This document shows positions 13,687-24,700 of a DNA stretch of 64,000 nt, one piece after another. This stretch comes from Lucifuga dentata (lineage: Eukaryota; Chordata; Actinopteri; Ophidiiformes; Bythitidae): assembly GCA_014773175.1 (NCBI GenBank), contig VXCM01000938.1, forward strand, positions 170,720-234,719, given 5' to 3'. The number at the start of each line of letters is the position of its first letter. The stretch's first letter is position 1. The position numbers were made by a program, and so were the translations under genes. The notes under the pieces are model-generated. The model saw nothing but the letters and a program-made list of their open reading frames with translations, had not been told where the DNA came from and did not search any database.

Positions 13687-14445
13687 TCGACGTGCACTGA
13701 GCAGGGTTGAGGCCGAGTGTGAAGTGACTGGGATGAGAATCAGCACCTCCAAGTCTCTGACCATGATGCTCTGCCGGAAAAAGGTGGACTGTTCCCTTAG
13801 AGGGGAGTCACTGCCCCAGACGAAGGAGTTTAAGTATCTTGGGGTCTTGTTCATGAGTGAGGGTAGGATGGAGCGTGAGATTGATAGACAGATTGGTGCA
13901 GCGTCCGAAGTCCTACGGATGCTGTACTGGACGGTCGTGGTGAAGAGGGAGCTGAGCCAGAAGGCAAGGCTCTCAATTTACCAATCAATCTACGTTCCTA
14001 TCCTCACCTATGGTCATGAGCTTTGGGTAATGACCGAAAGGACAAGATCGCAGATACAAGCGGCGGAAATGAGGTTCCTCTGTAGGGTGTCTGGGCTCAC
14101 TCTCAGGGACAGGGTGAGAAGCTCAGACATCCGGGAGGGACTCAGAGTACAGCCGCTGCTCCTCCACATCAAAAGGAGTCAGTTGAGGTGGTTTGAGCAC
14201 TGTAAGGATGCCCCCTGGTCGTCTCCTTAGGGAGGTCTTCCAGGCATGTCCAACTTGGAAGATGCCCCAAGAAGACCCAGGACACGCTGGAGAGATTATA
14301 TCTCCTGGCTGACTTGGAAACGTCTCAGAGTCTCCCAGGAGGAGTTGGAGGGCCTGGCTGGGGACAAGGAAGTATGGACCAGGCTACTTAGTCCACTGCC
14401 ACCGTGACCCAGACCCAGATACGTGGACAAAAATGGATGGATCAT
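13687..14445 (+). mobile_element. 3' end of a non-LTR retrotransposon (RTE/Rex3-like LINE)
   Basis: The ORF at 13724-14230 reads as the C-terminal end of a LINE reverse transcriptase polyprotein, with KEFKYLGVLF, PILTYGHELWVMTERTRSQI, EMRFLCRVSGLTLRDRVRSS and HIKRSQLRWFEH. After a stop and frame change the coding similarity continues to about 14400 (RPRTRWRDY-like). The element ends with GTGACCCAGACCCAGATACG and a GGATGGAT tail, the usual short-repeat 3' tail of fish RTE-type elements. It is 5'-truncated and frame-broken, so not active. Assignment to RTE/Rex3 is from memory of the tail and motifs. Confidence 0.75.
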
Positions 14446-14621
14446 TGTCTTATTGCTGTTTGTTTTATTATAACTTATTAGAAATAAAGTTGTCCTTTGT
14501 GTAATATACAATGTGACAACAGCTAACAACAATAAAGACCATCAGATTTCTACCTCTTTGTGATGCAAAACAGGAGCTTTTATCTTCAAAATGATAAAGA
14601 CTGCTTCCCAAAACGATCATA

Positions 14622-16850
14622 TTATTTGCAGACTGATGTGTTCTTGCCTCCAGCTGCTTTAATGTGCAGCCGCTTGGAAAAGTCTAACAGTCGTTGATGT
14701 AGAAGCGTGCTGACATTTTCTATGTGATGTGTCCTGGTCTTCAGATGGCTCAGCAGTAAATTCGTAGATGCTAACAGAACGCCATCACTGGATTGACAGT
14801 CATGAGTTAACAGTAAGTCCTCCCTCCATGCTGTTTCTAAACACTCCAATAAAGCCGTTACATCCTCATTGAATCGGTGAATCTCTTGCCAGTATCTGCC
14901 TTTGTTCTTCTTGGCTCTGGAAATGTCTTTTTTCATCTGTGTGTTACGCAGATGCAGCCTGCTGTTCTCCATGACGACCTGCTCCAGTTTGACACTGCTG
15001 TCATAGATACTTATCTCTGTGGATCTGAGCTCAGAAGCCTGTTTGTCAAGCAGTTCCATGTAACGTTGTCTCTCATCCTGCAGCACAGCCTTCATCTTTT
15101 CTTTTGGTTGGAGCAGAGAGCTTGTGTTTTCCTTCAGCTTCTGAACTGACAGCTCCAGATCATTCTCTCTGCTCCTCAGCTCACATACGAGTGTTTTCAG
15201 TCTCTCGTGCTTGGACTGCTCTTCGTTAAACATGGCTTCCACCTCCTTCAGCACCTCCTCTTTTTCTTCTACGTCCCTCTGCTTCTCCTCGCTGCTCCTC
15301 AAAACCTGCTCTATCTCTTCACCGTACTGTTGTAGTTCCTGCTGGCGTGTGTTTTCTGTTTGTCTGAAGTCTGCTTTGGACTGAATCACACAGCTCGCCA
15401 GCGACTCGATCACTGTGCTCGTGCTCTGACCCTGCTGCAGCGCAGCTTCCTCTATTTGCAGTTCCTGGTGTCTCCTCCTGATGTTGCTGATGTCAGAGGA
15501 CATTTTTGCCTCGTGTTCCTCCTGCTTCCTTTTAGCATCCTCCAGTTGCAGACTCAGCCGCTCCCTCTCTTCTTCAAACTGGGCGACGCTCTTCTTTTCT
15601 GTATCCAGGTGGCTGTTTAAGTCTTTCAGATTGTTCTCAAAGTGACATTTATTGATAATGTCACTTTCCAGGAGTTGTCTGATCTGCTCATCCATCTCTT
15701 TCATCTCCTTGCGGTGTTTGACTATGGAGGCAATACGCTCTTCCAACTGCAACTTGGATTGTTCCAGTCGCCGAGAAACACTGACGTATTCTGCCCTCAC
15801 TTTATTTTCTTCTTTGTGCTGAGATTTGAATCTGTCTGACACTTGAGCCAGGGAGTCAAGACAGACACCTCTCAACGCTCTACCCTCCTCCATCTTAACA
15901 TCCACTGTGGCAATGTTCTCTTTAAGGTGCTGTGTGTCGATGCTAAAGGTTTCCCTCAGCTCACACAACTCCTTCTTTAGCATTTCTCTCTGTTCCTCCA
16001 GTTCTCGATGGCCTTGGATCTCCTTTTCCAGTTGTTTCTCACATTTACACCTGGATGCTGTTAGTCCTCCCACACTGTTTTCCATCCCGGCCATGTGACG
16101 CATGAGCTCTCTGAGATGGTCATGGGCATCTTGTTTCTTGACTTTAACTGTGTCCAGCTGCTTTCTGCTCCTGCTGTTCACTTGCAGCTGCTGCTGAATT
16201 TTCTCCATAGTGTTCTCAACCTCTCTGCACATGTTATCTTTAGTCACAATGAAAGCCCCCCTCTCCAGCATCACTTTCTCCTGAACTGTTAATTTCATCT
16301 GTTCAACATCAGCAATGCAGGATTTCAGCTCTTCCACCTGTTCCTGTGTCTGGCTGAGCTGGCTCTGCAAACCAAACTTTTGGCTGATTTGACAGTTCAG
16401 AGCTGCAATGTTACCCTCATGCTCTGCCTTTGCCTTGTCTCTCTCTGGGTGCAGTGCTTCGTTTTGATGCAAGAGCGCTTCCTGCCTCTTGACAATGGCT
16501 TCCTGTAGTTGTGAAACAGTCCTGAGTTCTCTGTGCAGCTGCTCTATCTCCTCTGCGTTACTTGCTCGGGCTGCTGCCACATCTGCCATTATTTCTTGGC
16601 TGATTTGTTCTCGTATATTTTGAATTTGGTGTCTAAGCTTGCTGTTTTCTATGGTTTCCACCTCTAGCTGCTCGTGGGTAGCACGCCTGGCTGCCTCCAG
16701 ATCAGTAACAGCAGCTGCTAAGGCTGTCAAATGGAGACTGGCTTCAGGGACGAACGACAGTCCTTCCTCTTTCAGCTCTTTATCCAGTTCCCTTAGATGC
16801 TCCAAAGCAACCATAACGGCTGGGAAGTCTGGGACCAAGCAGCAAGCCAT
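14622..16850 (-). CDS. ccdc175: CCDC175-like coiled-coil protein, single exon, 742 residues
   Basis: One continuous reading frame on the minus strand. The start chosen is the ATG at 16850 (MACCLVPDFPAVMVALEHL) in a good initiation context (A at -3, G at +4); upstream extension is possible only from a GTG codon. The protein is almost entirely predicted alpha-helical coiled coil rich in Glu, Gln, Lys and Leu, without membrane segments or catalytic motifs. The N-terminal third matches the remembered order of human CCDC175 (AVTDLEAARRAT, LEVETIENSKL, KRQEALLHQNEAL), and the C-terminus (HIENVSTLLHQRLLDF) resembles its final helix. Length is close to the human protein (about 790). The human gene has many introns, so an intact intronless frame suggests a retrocopy or complete intron loss. 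Function is unknown; a ciliary or sperm role is inferred only from the upstream X-box. ORFs on the opposite strand are shadows. Confidence 0.78.
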   Translation of the reverse strand: MACCLVPDFPAVMVALEHLRELDKELKEEGLSFVPEASLHLTALAAAVTDLEAARRATHEQLEVETIENSKLRHQIQNIREQISQEIMADVAAARASNAEEIEQLHRELRTVSQLQEAIVKRQEALLHQNEALHPERDKAKAEHEGNIAALNCQISQKFGLQSQLSQTQEQVEELKSCIADVEQMKLTVQEKVMLERGAFIVTKDNMCREVENTMEKIQQQLQVNSRSRKQLDTVKVKKQDAHDHLRELMRHMAGMENSVGGLTASRCKCEKQLEKEIQGHRELEEQREMLKKELCELRETFSIDTQHLKENIATVDVKMEEGRALRGVCLDSLAQVSDRFKSQHKEENKVRAEYVSVSRRLEQSKLQLEERIASIVKHRKEMKEMDEQIRQLLESDIINKCHFENNLKDLNSHLDTEKKSVAQFEEERERLSLQLEDAKRKQEEHEAKMSSDISNIRRRHQELQIEEAALQQGQSTSTVIESLASCVIQSKADFRQTENTRQQELQQYGEEIEQVLRSSEEKQRDVEEKEEVLKEVEAMFNEEQSKHERLKTLVCELRSRENDLELSVQKLKENTSSLLQPKEKMKAVLQDERQRYMELLDKQASELRSTEISIYDSSVKLEQVVMENSRLHLRNTQMKKDISRAKKNKGRYWQEIHRFNEDVTALLECLETAWREDLLLTHDCQSSDGVLLASTNLLLSHLKTRTHHIENVSTLLHQRLLDFSKRLHIKAAGGKNTSVCK

Positions 16851-16931
16851 TTTATGTTCGCCTGTGTGGATTTTTTGTTTGTTTATATGTGTCAGTTCTG
16901 GTCGAAGGTTCACTGTTCAACTGGTGAGTCC

Positions 16932-16945
16932 GTCGCCATAACAAC
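16932..16945. promoter_or_regulatory. RFX X-box-like site upstream of ccdc175
   Basis: The 14-mer GTCGCCATAACAAC fits the RFX-factor X-box consensus (GTNRCC, 0-3 spacer, RGYAAC-type half sites; classically GTTGCCATGGCAAC). It lies about 80-95 bases upstream of the ccdc175 ATG, in a slightly CpG-richer stretch. X-boxes near the start site are the hallmark of ciliary gene promoters in animals. The motif match is direct; function is inferred. Confidence 0.5.
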
Positions 16946-16950
16946 CACTT

Positions 16951-18780
16951 TTCCCGCAGCATGCTACGGCAAGTCAAAGAGTCCAGAGTGTTTGCGAAGC
17001 GGCCTGTCGCTTTTCAGCCGAATTTACCAAGTAGAACAAAAAGACAGCATGATGGAGTATTGTTACTAAACCTAACAAGCCTAACATGTCGTTACAGTTG
17101 AACAGCAACCGGGTGACATTCATGTCTGGAGCAAAAATAAACCATTAAAAAGTAATGTTGTCCTCCTATGGGACATCCTTCTGTAAAAGAAAAACAGTGC
17201 GACATAAATGTCTAAGAATAAAGACAGACGCGATGCTTACCTGAAAGCTGTTGATGAACACACACACCACACAATCAGTCTCTTTCGCTTTCTCAACAAC
17301 TGTGAGATGAAACCACGTCTGACGTACCTCAATTTTAGTAACGCTAAACTGTGGCTTGAGCCGCTCCTCCGGTGTTGCCAGATTATTCATTTTCACGTAA
17401 AATTCACAAATCTTGAAAACGGAGATGTTGCATCAGGGAACAACATGTAAAAGAGTAATGTCACCTAATATGTAAAATGCAGAAAACTGTTGGCTGTTAT
17501 GGTTAATATGTTTAGCTGTTAATTTGCTTCAATATTACATTAATATTAACCATCTGGAGTCAATAGCCATTTTTGCAATTTTACTTAAATTTGGCTTTCA
17601 TTCATCATCTGAAAAATGCTGGACAACAAAAATCCTTTAGTACACAGGACAATTATCAAATTATTTGCTCGTAATGTGTAGAATACTTCTTTTTAAGTAG
17701 AAAAAAATGTTGATCTTTGAAGACTTTTTATTTCTGTAATTTTCAGGAATTATGGAGAAATTCAAGAATTTTAAAAATCAAATAGTAAATCAAGAACTGT
17801 CAAGAATCAAAAGTTTGGTACTATATTTTGCAAATGTGAATTGAAAGTCACTATAGACACAAAAACAAAATGCAACACAAAAGAACTCCTGCAGTGCTTA
17901 GTTCAAATGCAACATTCACTGACTGTGTTCAATGAATTAATGAATTAATGTTTCTGTTAGAAAAGAGGAGAATACAGAAAGAAAACATAGAGAGCATCCA
18001 AACTAGAGCACATTAAAAAAAAACATTTAAAATAAAGCTGTAGGCAGAATCGAATAGATACAGAATTGACTAAATTGTTTTAGACTGAGAAACAGCATCA
18101 TTTAAATAATTTCTAAGTGCTCAGTCTATTTTCCCAATTACAAGAAAAATGAAGGAAATTTAATGCAATTTTCGCAAATATTTTAACATTTAACTTGACG
18201 TTGGCCAATACTGATGAACATTTTACTCGTCAGACATTAGAATGGATTTTGGATCATCTTTTGGCTGAAAACTTATGCAAGACCTGGTAACCTTACTCGT
18301 CGCAGTATGATGTCGTTGGTCCGCAAATAAAAACGTGACAGAGCATAGAAATACGGCGTATAGAAGAAATACTGACAGTTCAATTCTTTATTGTATGTTC
18401 TTGCACATCAAGATCATTTGGATATCATATTATAACGTCAGCAGTGACAAAAGTGATAAATCTAAAAGATGGAACACATCTTTTAGATTAGACACATAAC
18501 GCATAATTAAGCACTGTAATGTTTCGTTTGTGGAATAAATATTTACAGTGGTTATGTGCTGCACTATTCCAAGTTTGAGGTCATGGTTTTTGACATAAAG
18601 AACGTTATCTTAATTGTGTTGTTTCGGGTAGTAACATTTTACATTGCAACACGAGAAATAGGAGCGTTTTCCCCGTGAGCATCCGTTCTATTCAGCCCAT
18701 GCCTTTGGCTGTAGAAGAACCACACTGCCTGCGGTTTACGCCTCCCCAGAGCACAAACAGGCTACCGATACTGATGAAAC
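16951..18780. other. Intergenic region between ccdc175 and the PR/SET-hAT gene
   Basis: AT-rich sequence with no recognisable coding exon. The last 120 bases before 18781 are richer in CpG and are presumably the 5' UTR and core promoter of the plus-strand gene. The two genes are divergently arranged about 1.9 kb apart. Confidence 0.55.
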
Positions 18781-21700
18781 ATGGATCTGATTGCTAAACC
18801 AAGGAGCAAGTCTTCAGTGTGGCTATATTTTGGCTTGAAAGCAGATGAAAAGGGACGACCCTTGAACTCGGGCGAGGTCATTTGTCGTTTATGCCGAAAA
18901 GTAGTGCTTGCAAAAGGTGGGAATACAACGAATTTAAGAAGTCACCTGAAACGTCGACACCGTGCAGATTTTTTGGATACCACCCCCTCCACGACCTCCG
19001 GAGCTTTCTTCGAGACTCAAGGTGATTTTCCACCTAAGTATTCTTCCTCTGCTAGAGCTGTGGAGAGAAAATGTGCATAACTTTGTAACGTTAGCATCTT
19101 GGGACGATGCCACTGTTAGCACACGCCCCTCAAATGTGTTCAGTGCTGTACCACACAGGAAATATTATGTTCAAACTTGTGGGTGCAGTTATATAGTACA
19201 TTCAACTATGAGCAATTTAATTCAAATGCATTCCGAGAGTGCATGCAGCTAAAGTCTCAAAGATAAGCGACGGATATCCCCCTCCCCGTGGCACGTTTTT
19301 TGACGAACCTCTGTTTGTTCCTGCTTAAGTGTTACATCTAAAGCTCTGACACATACATTGCTATTTATATTTCGCAGGACACCCATGCAACACGAAGGGT
19401 ATGTTTCCAGTTACGACAGAGTTATTGCAAATCATATTTTCACCAAATAGTCAATGTACGCACGCACCTTCCACCGCCCCGCGAAACTGAGATTACGACA
19501 TTCATTAGGCGCCTGTTTTTACGGCAATCTTGTCGCTGCCATGGTAGCCGCTGTAAACTAATTTATGCTGCCGACAGTAGGAACTGAAAGTAACAAATGG
19601 AAATGTTTTGCTAAAAATGTAATTTGGTACGCAAGTGTTGCGGATCCTGTTGCTATCGATCTTAAATAACAGTTTTGTGGTTTCTGCATTGATCGGCCAG
19701 TACGTGCCTCCATCTTTAGTCTTTCAAAGCCGCATTAAAGTGTCTGTCCTTCTGCAGACTAATGACAAATGACTCTTACTTTACCTGTGACCGTACAATG
19801 CTCGAACCGGACCACCTGTGTAGTATCAATCCGCTTTGTTTAAGTTTAGATGCGGAGCAATTACCACCTATGCCCATAACGCTGTAATTATGTTTAGTAG
19901 CCTAAACATTTCACACACTGGTGCTTGAATATGCTGGTAAACGATTCCAAACACAGACGTGTAATCATTATAATGCGTTGTGGAGTCACTTCCTTTTACT
20001 TTCAATATGCTGAGAGACAAACTGAGCAGAAATGTCATCATAAAGTGAACAGTGAGCAGACTTAATCCCTTCCGGCAAGTTCCGTCTTTCATTCTTACCC
20101 CACTCAAACAATGGCGAATCTGAGATTTCTCTCAATTCTTTCGGTTCAAGCTGCTGTCACGACTCTTACGGATCATTCGATTCATTCGGTTCATACGGTT
20201 CACACGACTCTCACGAGTCTGATCATTCGACTCATTCGGCTCATTTGGTTCATAGGTCCGTGCGATTCATACAGCTCACACGACTCTCATGATTCTTACG
20301 GCTCATCGGTTCGTAGATTCTCGCTCTGCCCTCTGTCTGTCTCCTCTCAGTGAGGCTGTCTGTGAGTGTGCCCCCCCTGGTGGACGCTCACCTATACTAC
20401 ATCAAATGCCACTTAAGTAGTGTTTGTACCACACAAATTAGATTGCCTGAGCCAAACAGACATTAGTTTTATGATTGGACTTAGAATGTGTTGATTAATC
20501 TCAAAGATGGGGTGTTGTGAAAGGAAAAAAGTATATAAATATATTGAATGTCATTCATTCATATCACGGACTGGAGTGAACTCTCTAAAAGAAACAGGTG
20601 AGACAGCTCATTGGGCTAAGGCTAACATGTAAGTTACAACTGCAGGAAACATGGAATTTGCGAAAAGAATGATTTTTTGGGACTCCTAAAGATCAGAGTA
20701 ATCTTAAAAGAAGGAGGAGAAGATAATGATATACAAACATAGGAAGAGTGTGAGGTAAATGCCATTAATGTTTCTAGACGTGGAGCAATGGAGCCATTGT
20801 TCATTAATTGCACGTTGAGATAAATGTCTACATTAAGTCACAATGAACTGTCAGATGTAAAAGTGGATGCTAAAGGATGTTGCTAATCAATGTGGATCTT
20901 TTCTCTTGGCAGAGGAACAAAATAAAATTAATCAAACCCAAACCAAAGCTTCTGTCTTTGTTTAGATTAATGCAATAAACACTTATCCTTATTGTATAAT
21001 TGAGTAATGTAATGTTACGTCTAATGTTGTTTAGTCTCTGTAACATACTTAAAGGCCTTGTGCCTGTAGTTTCATGTCATCTTGATATGAGCCAGTTATC
21101 CCTGCTTAGCCATAAGAGTAGTGACATGCATTTTTCAACTCAGATCAGTGGTGTCTCAGGTGTTGCATGTGACATATGGATGAGTGAATACATTATTTCT
21201 CCCCTCCCTTTATTTCGATTCAACAGTTTTAATCCATGGGGGAATATTTCTCTCTTTCACTTGTATGTATATTTGATTGTTTTCACTGGGCATCAATAAA
21301 TCATGCAGAGTCTGATAAGAGTGAATAAATAATTTCAATGAATATAAAATGTAAAACCTATTTTTGAGAGAATCACTTATAACTTCATTTCTGCCACTCC
21401 AGGTGTTGATTTCAACCATGAAGAATTGTTTGAGGATGTTCCATTTCTCCAGACTCACTCAAACCAGAACTATATCCCAGACGCAGTGCTGCCACCTGGG
21501 GAGCCATGGCTGCAGAGTGGGCCTTGTCGGGCATTGCTGTCCCTGCCCTCCTGTCTGTGCCTGCGCAAAGAAACAGATCCTGGACAGTCTGGTCCTGGGT
21601 CTTCCAGTGCTAAGCAGATGGAAGAAATGAAAGTGTATGCCAAGTGTCACCTCCAGCAGAGTGTAATGTTTGGGCCCTTTGTTGGAGAAGTGTGTAGAGG

Positions 21701-24700
21701 ACAAATGCCGATCAACCTCAAATATGCCTGGGCTGTGAGTAGACAAATCTGAACAGAAAAACTTAGGTATTTGTAAGACATGTAAGACGACAGAAATCAG
21801 GTTAATGTAAATAACTTGCTTTGCTTTACATTGTGATTATATAACCTGGATTATGTCATACATATTGCAATATGTTATGTAATGTAACTAGTCAAAATTA
21901 AGAATTACAACAATATTAATGGTATGTATCACAGCCATGAACCCACAAGAGCTAAATGCCTCTTTACATTAACACTGGAGTCAGTTCGTCATACACGTTG
22001 TAAAAGAGATAAGCAAACTACCTGAGATTCTATACAGAGTTCTACTGAAGAGCTGTGTCATGTTGCAAAATACAGCAATAATAATTACAGTATAATACTA
22101 TGTTCATGTTTTTGTTTGTTGTTTTTTTTTAAAGAAGACATTGTACTGTGTGTTCTGGTTGTTCTCGATTCTGTGGAACAGAAAATTGTATTTTAAGTTA
22201 ATAATACCTATAGCAATGTTTTTTTGTGAAACAGCATTGCTATACCATCATAGAAGCTGGTAATTACTGATTCTGGTAATTACTAATTTAGCATTGAAAA
22301 GATTATTAAAAATGTGACACAAAGACTTTACTCCTATCTGCAGATCAGGGATGATGCCTCTTTCATCTACATTGATGCTTCTGATGAAAACAAATCTAAC
22401 TGGATGAGGTTGGTAACTGTTTATTGATTCATATTAGTTTTTTGCCTTTTCCCTTTCTAAACTTTATGCAAATGTAATTTAACCAATTTTTCACTAATCA
22501 CTCTAACATTATTTTTTGCTTTGTAGATCACAGTTGCGTATGTGTTATGTGTTTCAGGTATGTAACATATACAGTCAATGAGGAGGAACACAACTTGGTT
22601 GTGTTCCAGTTTTACCGTCAGATCTACTACAGGGTGTCCCAACCCATCACAGAGGGATCTGAACTCAAAGTCTGGATTGGCAAAGATTACGCCAACTTGC
22701 TGGGCTTGGGGATGGGTGAGTTTTGTGAAGCTCAGTTCTTTACTACTACTTAATCCAAATTATATCTTAATCTATTTTTTGAGTATAAATCTCACCCTTA
22801 GAAAGGTGTCTTGCGCTTTCACTGGCCGAGAAATACTGGTTTTTCACTCAGACATTTGCTTAGAACTTTCTTATAAAAGAAAAAATGTCAGTTTAGCTTG
22901 CTAAAACAGACTAACACCAAACATTTTTTTTTTTTTGGGTTGGGCGGGATACAGGTGAGAGTCTGAAGTGTGAATATGGGGACAAGGAGACGATCCTGCG
23001 TGTCTTACAGGACATCCAATTGGTCACCCTTCCAGAGCTGAGCAGTTCTTCCCTTTGGTCAGACAACCAATCACAGATTCCCATGCCTGTCATCAGTGAA
23101 GTGATGACAATGACAATCCCGGACACAGCTAGTGATTCAGGTGTCATTTCCTGTGCTCCCTTAGCCTCTTCTTCCTTGGTCTCCACTCCATCCCTTAGCA
23201 ATCATCAGATGGAACACTACGATTTTGTGCCTGGAACTGAAAAGCTGCTGAGTTACCGCTATGTCTCCGAGGCTAACCCATGGTACTTTGTTGGTTTCGA
23301 GCCAGACTCAACTGGGCGGCCACTGGATCGCAGTACTGTGGTGTGTAAGCTGTGTGGCGAGCGCGTGAGCTGTGGAGGAGGAGTAGCAGACATCCAAAAC
23401 CATCTGACCAATAAGCACCACATCAGATCACGTGACAGTAACAAAGATCGGAGTCTTCTGACAACTGGTAACTATAGCTCTCTACTTCCTATTGGTACTG
23501 CATAACCATACAAAAAAAATCAAAGATACAATGTTAACTGTATCAAAGTATTTCCTGGGGTCTCATTTATAAAACTGTGCATGGAATCCATATTAAAAGT
23601 TTACATACATTCAAAAGAGGAAAATGGTGTATTGAAAAGAATCATATGCTGCCTAATACTCTCCCACAGTTTACCATAAATGGTCCATGCCAAGATATTT
23701 GTGAATATGTGAATACTGATATACATATAAATGAATTTGCACGTCATTGCCCTCTAGAGAGGATGGCGACTTCTGATTGTAGATTAAGAAAGAGAAAAAT
23801 CATATAAGGTATTGTGGACAAGGAGAAAACAGCAAAATGTTTGATTTGGTGCCTCAACAGTGAGATTAACAAAAATCATAACACTGCTGCTGGAAAACAA
23901 CAAATAGTAAAAAAAATAATAAATAATTTTGAATTTACATTTCATAAAATCTTTTATTCATTTAGTTTGTTTTTGCTGCAATAGAGCCAGTATCCTTCTC
24001 AAAGTGGCCTAAAATTTAGGATGCACTGATGTAAGGTGGCATGTCTAAAGATCCACCTTACAAGCTTGAGATTTTAATTTAAACCACATATTTAAAAAAA
24101 AAACAAAACATTTCAGGCTATATGTTATGTAATCCTAACCATATTTGTGTGAAATTTACAAGAGAGCTATATAAAATTGTTTTTATCCATACAAGCAGCT
24201 TAGCGATAAAATAAAATGGTGTATGTAACCTTAATGAATGGTAAAAATTAGGGCTGGGAAAATTAACGCCTTCATTTTTTTGCGATTAATGTGGACTGTT
24301 TAATTCCTTAAAAAAATTAACGCTATGACGTAGCATCCGGAACCAGAGAATCTGATCATCTGGATCATGCTGGATATAGTTAAATCCAGAAGATGGCAGT
24401 AATGCAACATTATGGATGCCAGCTGCCGTAAAATCCGTAGAAGAAGAAGAAGAAGACGCCCATCAGTTTTTTCACTTCCTGGCTAATGCTGATGTTTTCG
24501 TTTTCCTGTGGCTAACCTTCTATACTAACACTAACTATGAAGAAGGACAAAGATAGCGTTTTAGATGGACTATTCTACTTTAAAAAGTTACCGGATGGAT
24601 CTTTAGAAAAAGCAAAAGTAATATGCACCTTTTGCAAAGCTGAATTTAGTTATCACCGAAGCAGTTCGTCTTTGATGTATCATTTGAGAGCGAAACACCC

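Noticed and set aside
16851..16913. N-terminal extension of the CCDC175-like protein to position 16913
   Set aside because: The upstream codon at 16913 is GTG, not ATG, and the ATG at 16850 has a good context.
14877..16941. Plus-strand ORFs of 63-100 residues opposite the coiled-coil gene
   Set aside because: They are antisense shadows of the 742-residue minus-strand frame, without family motifs.
20111..20353. 80-residue ORF with a good ATG context
   Set aside because: It lies in an intron and crosses a degenerate repeat array; Ser/His/Ile/Arg composition follows from the repeat.
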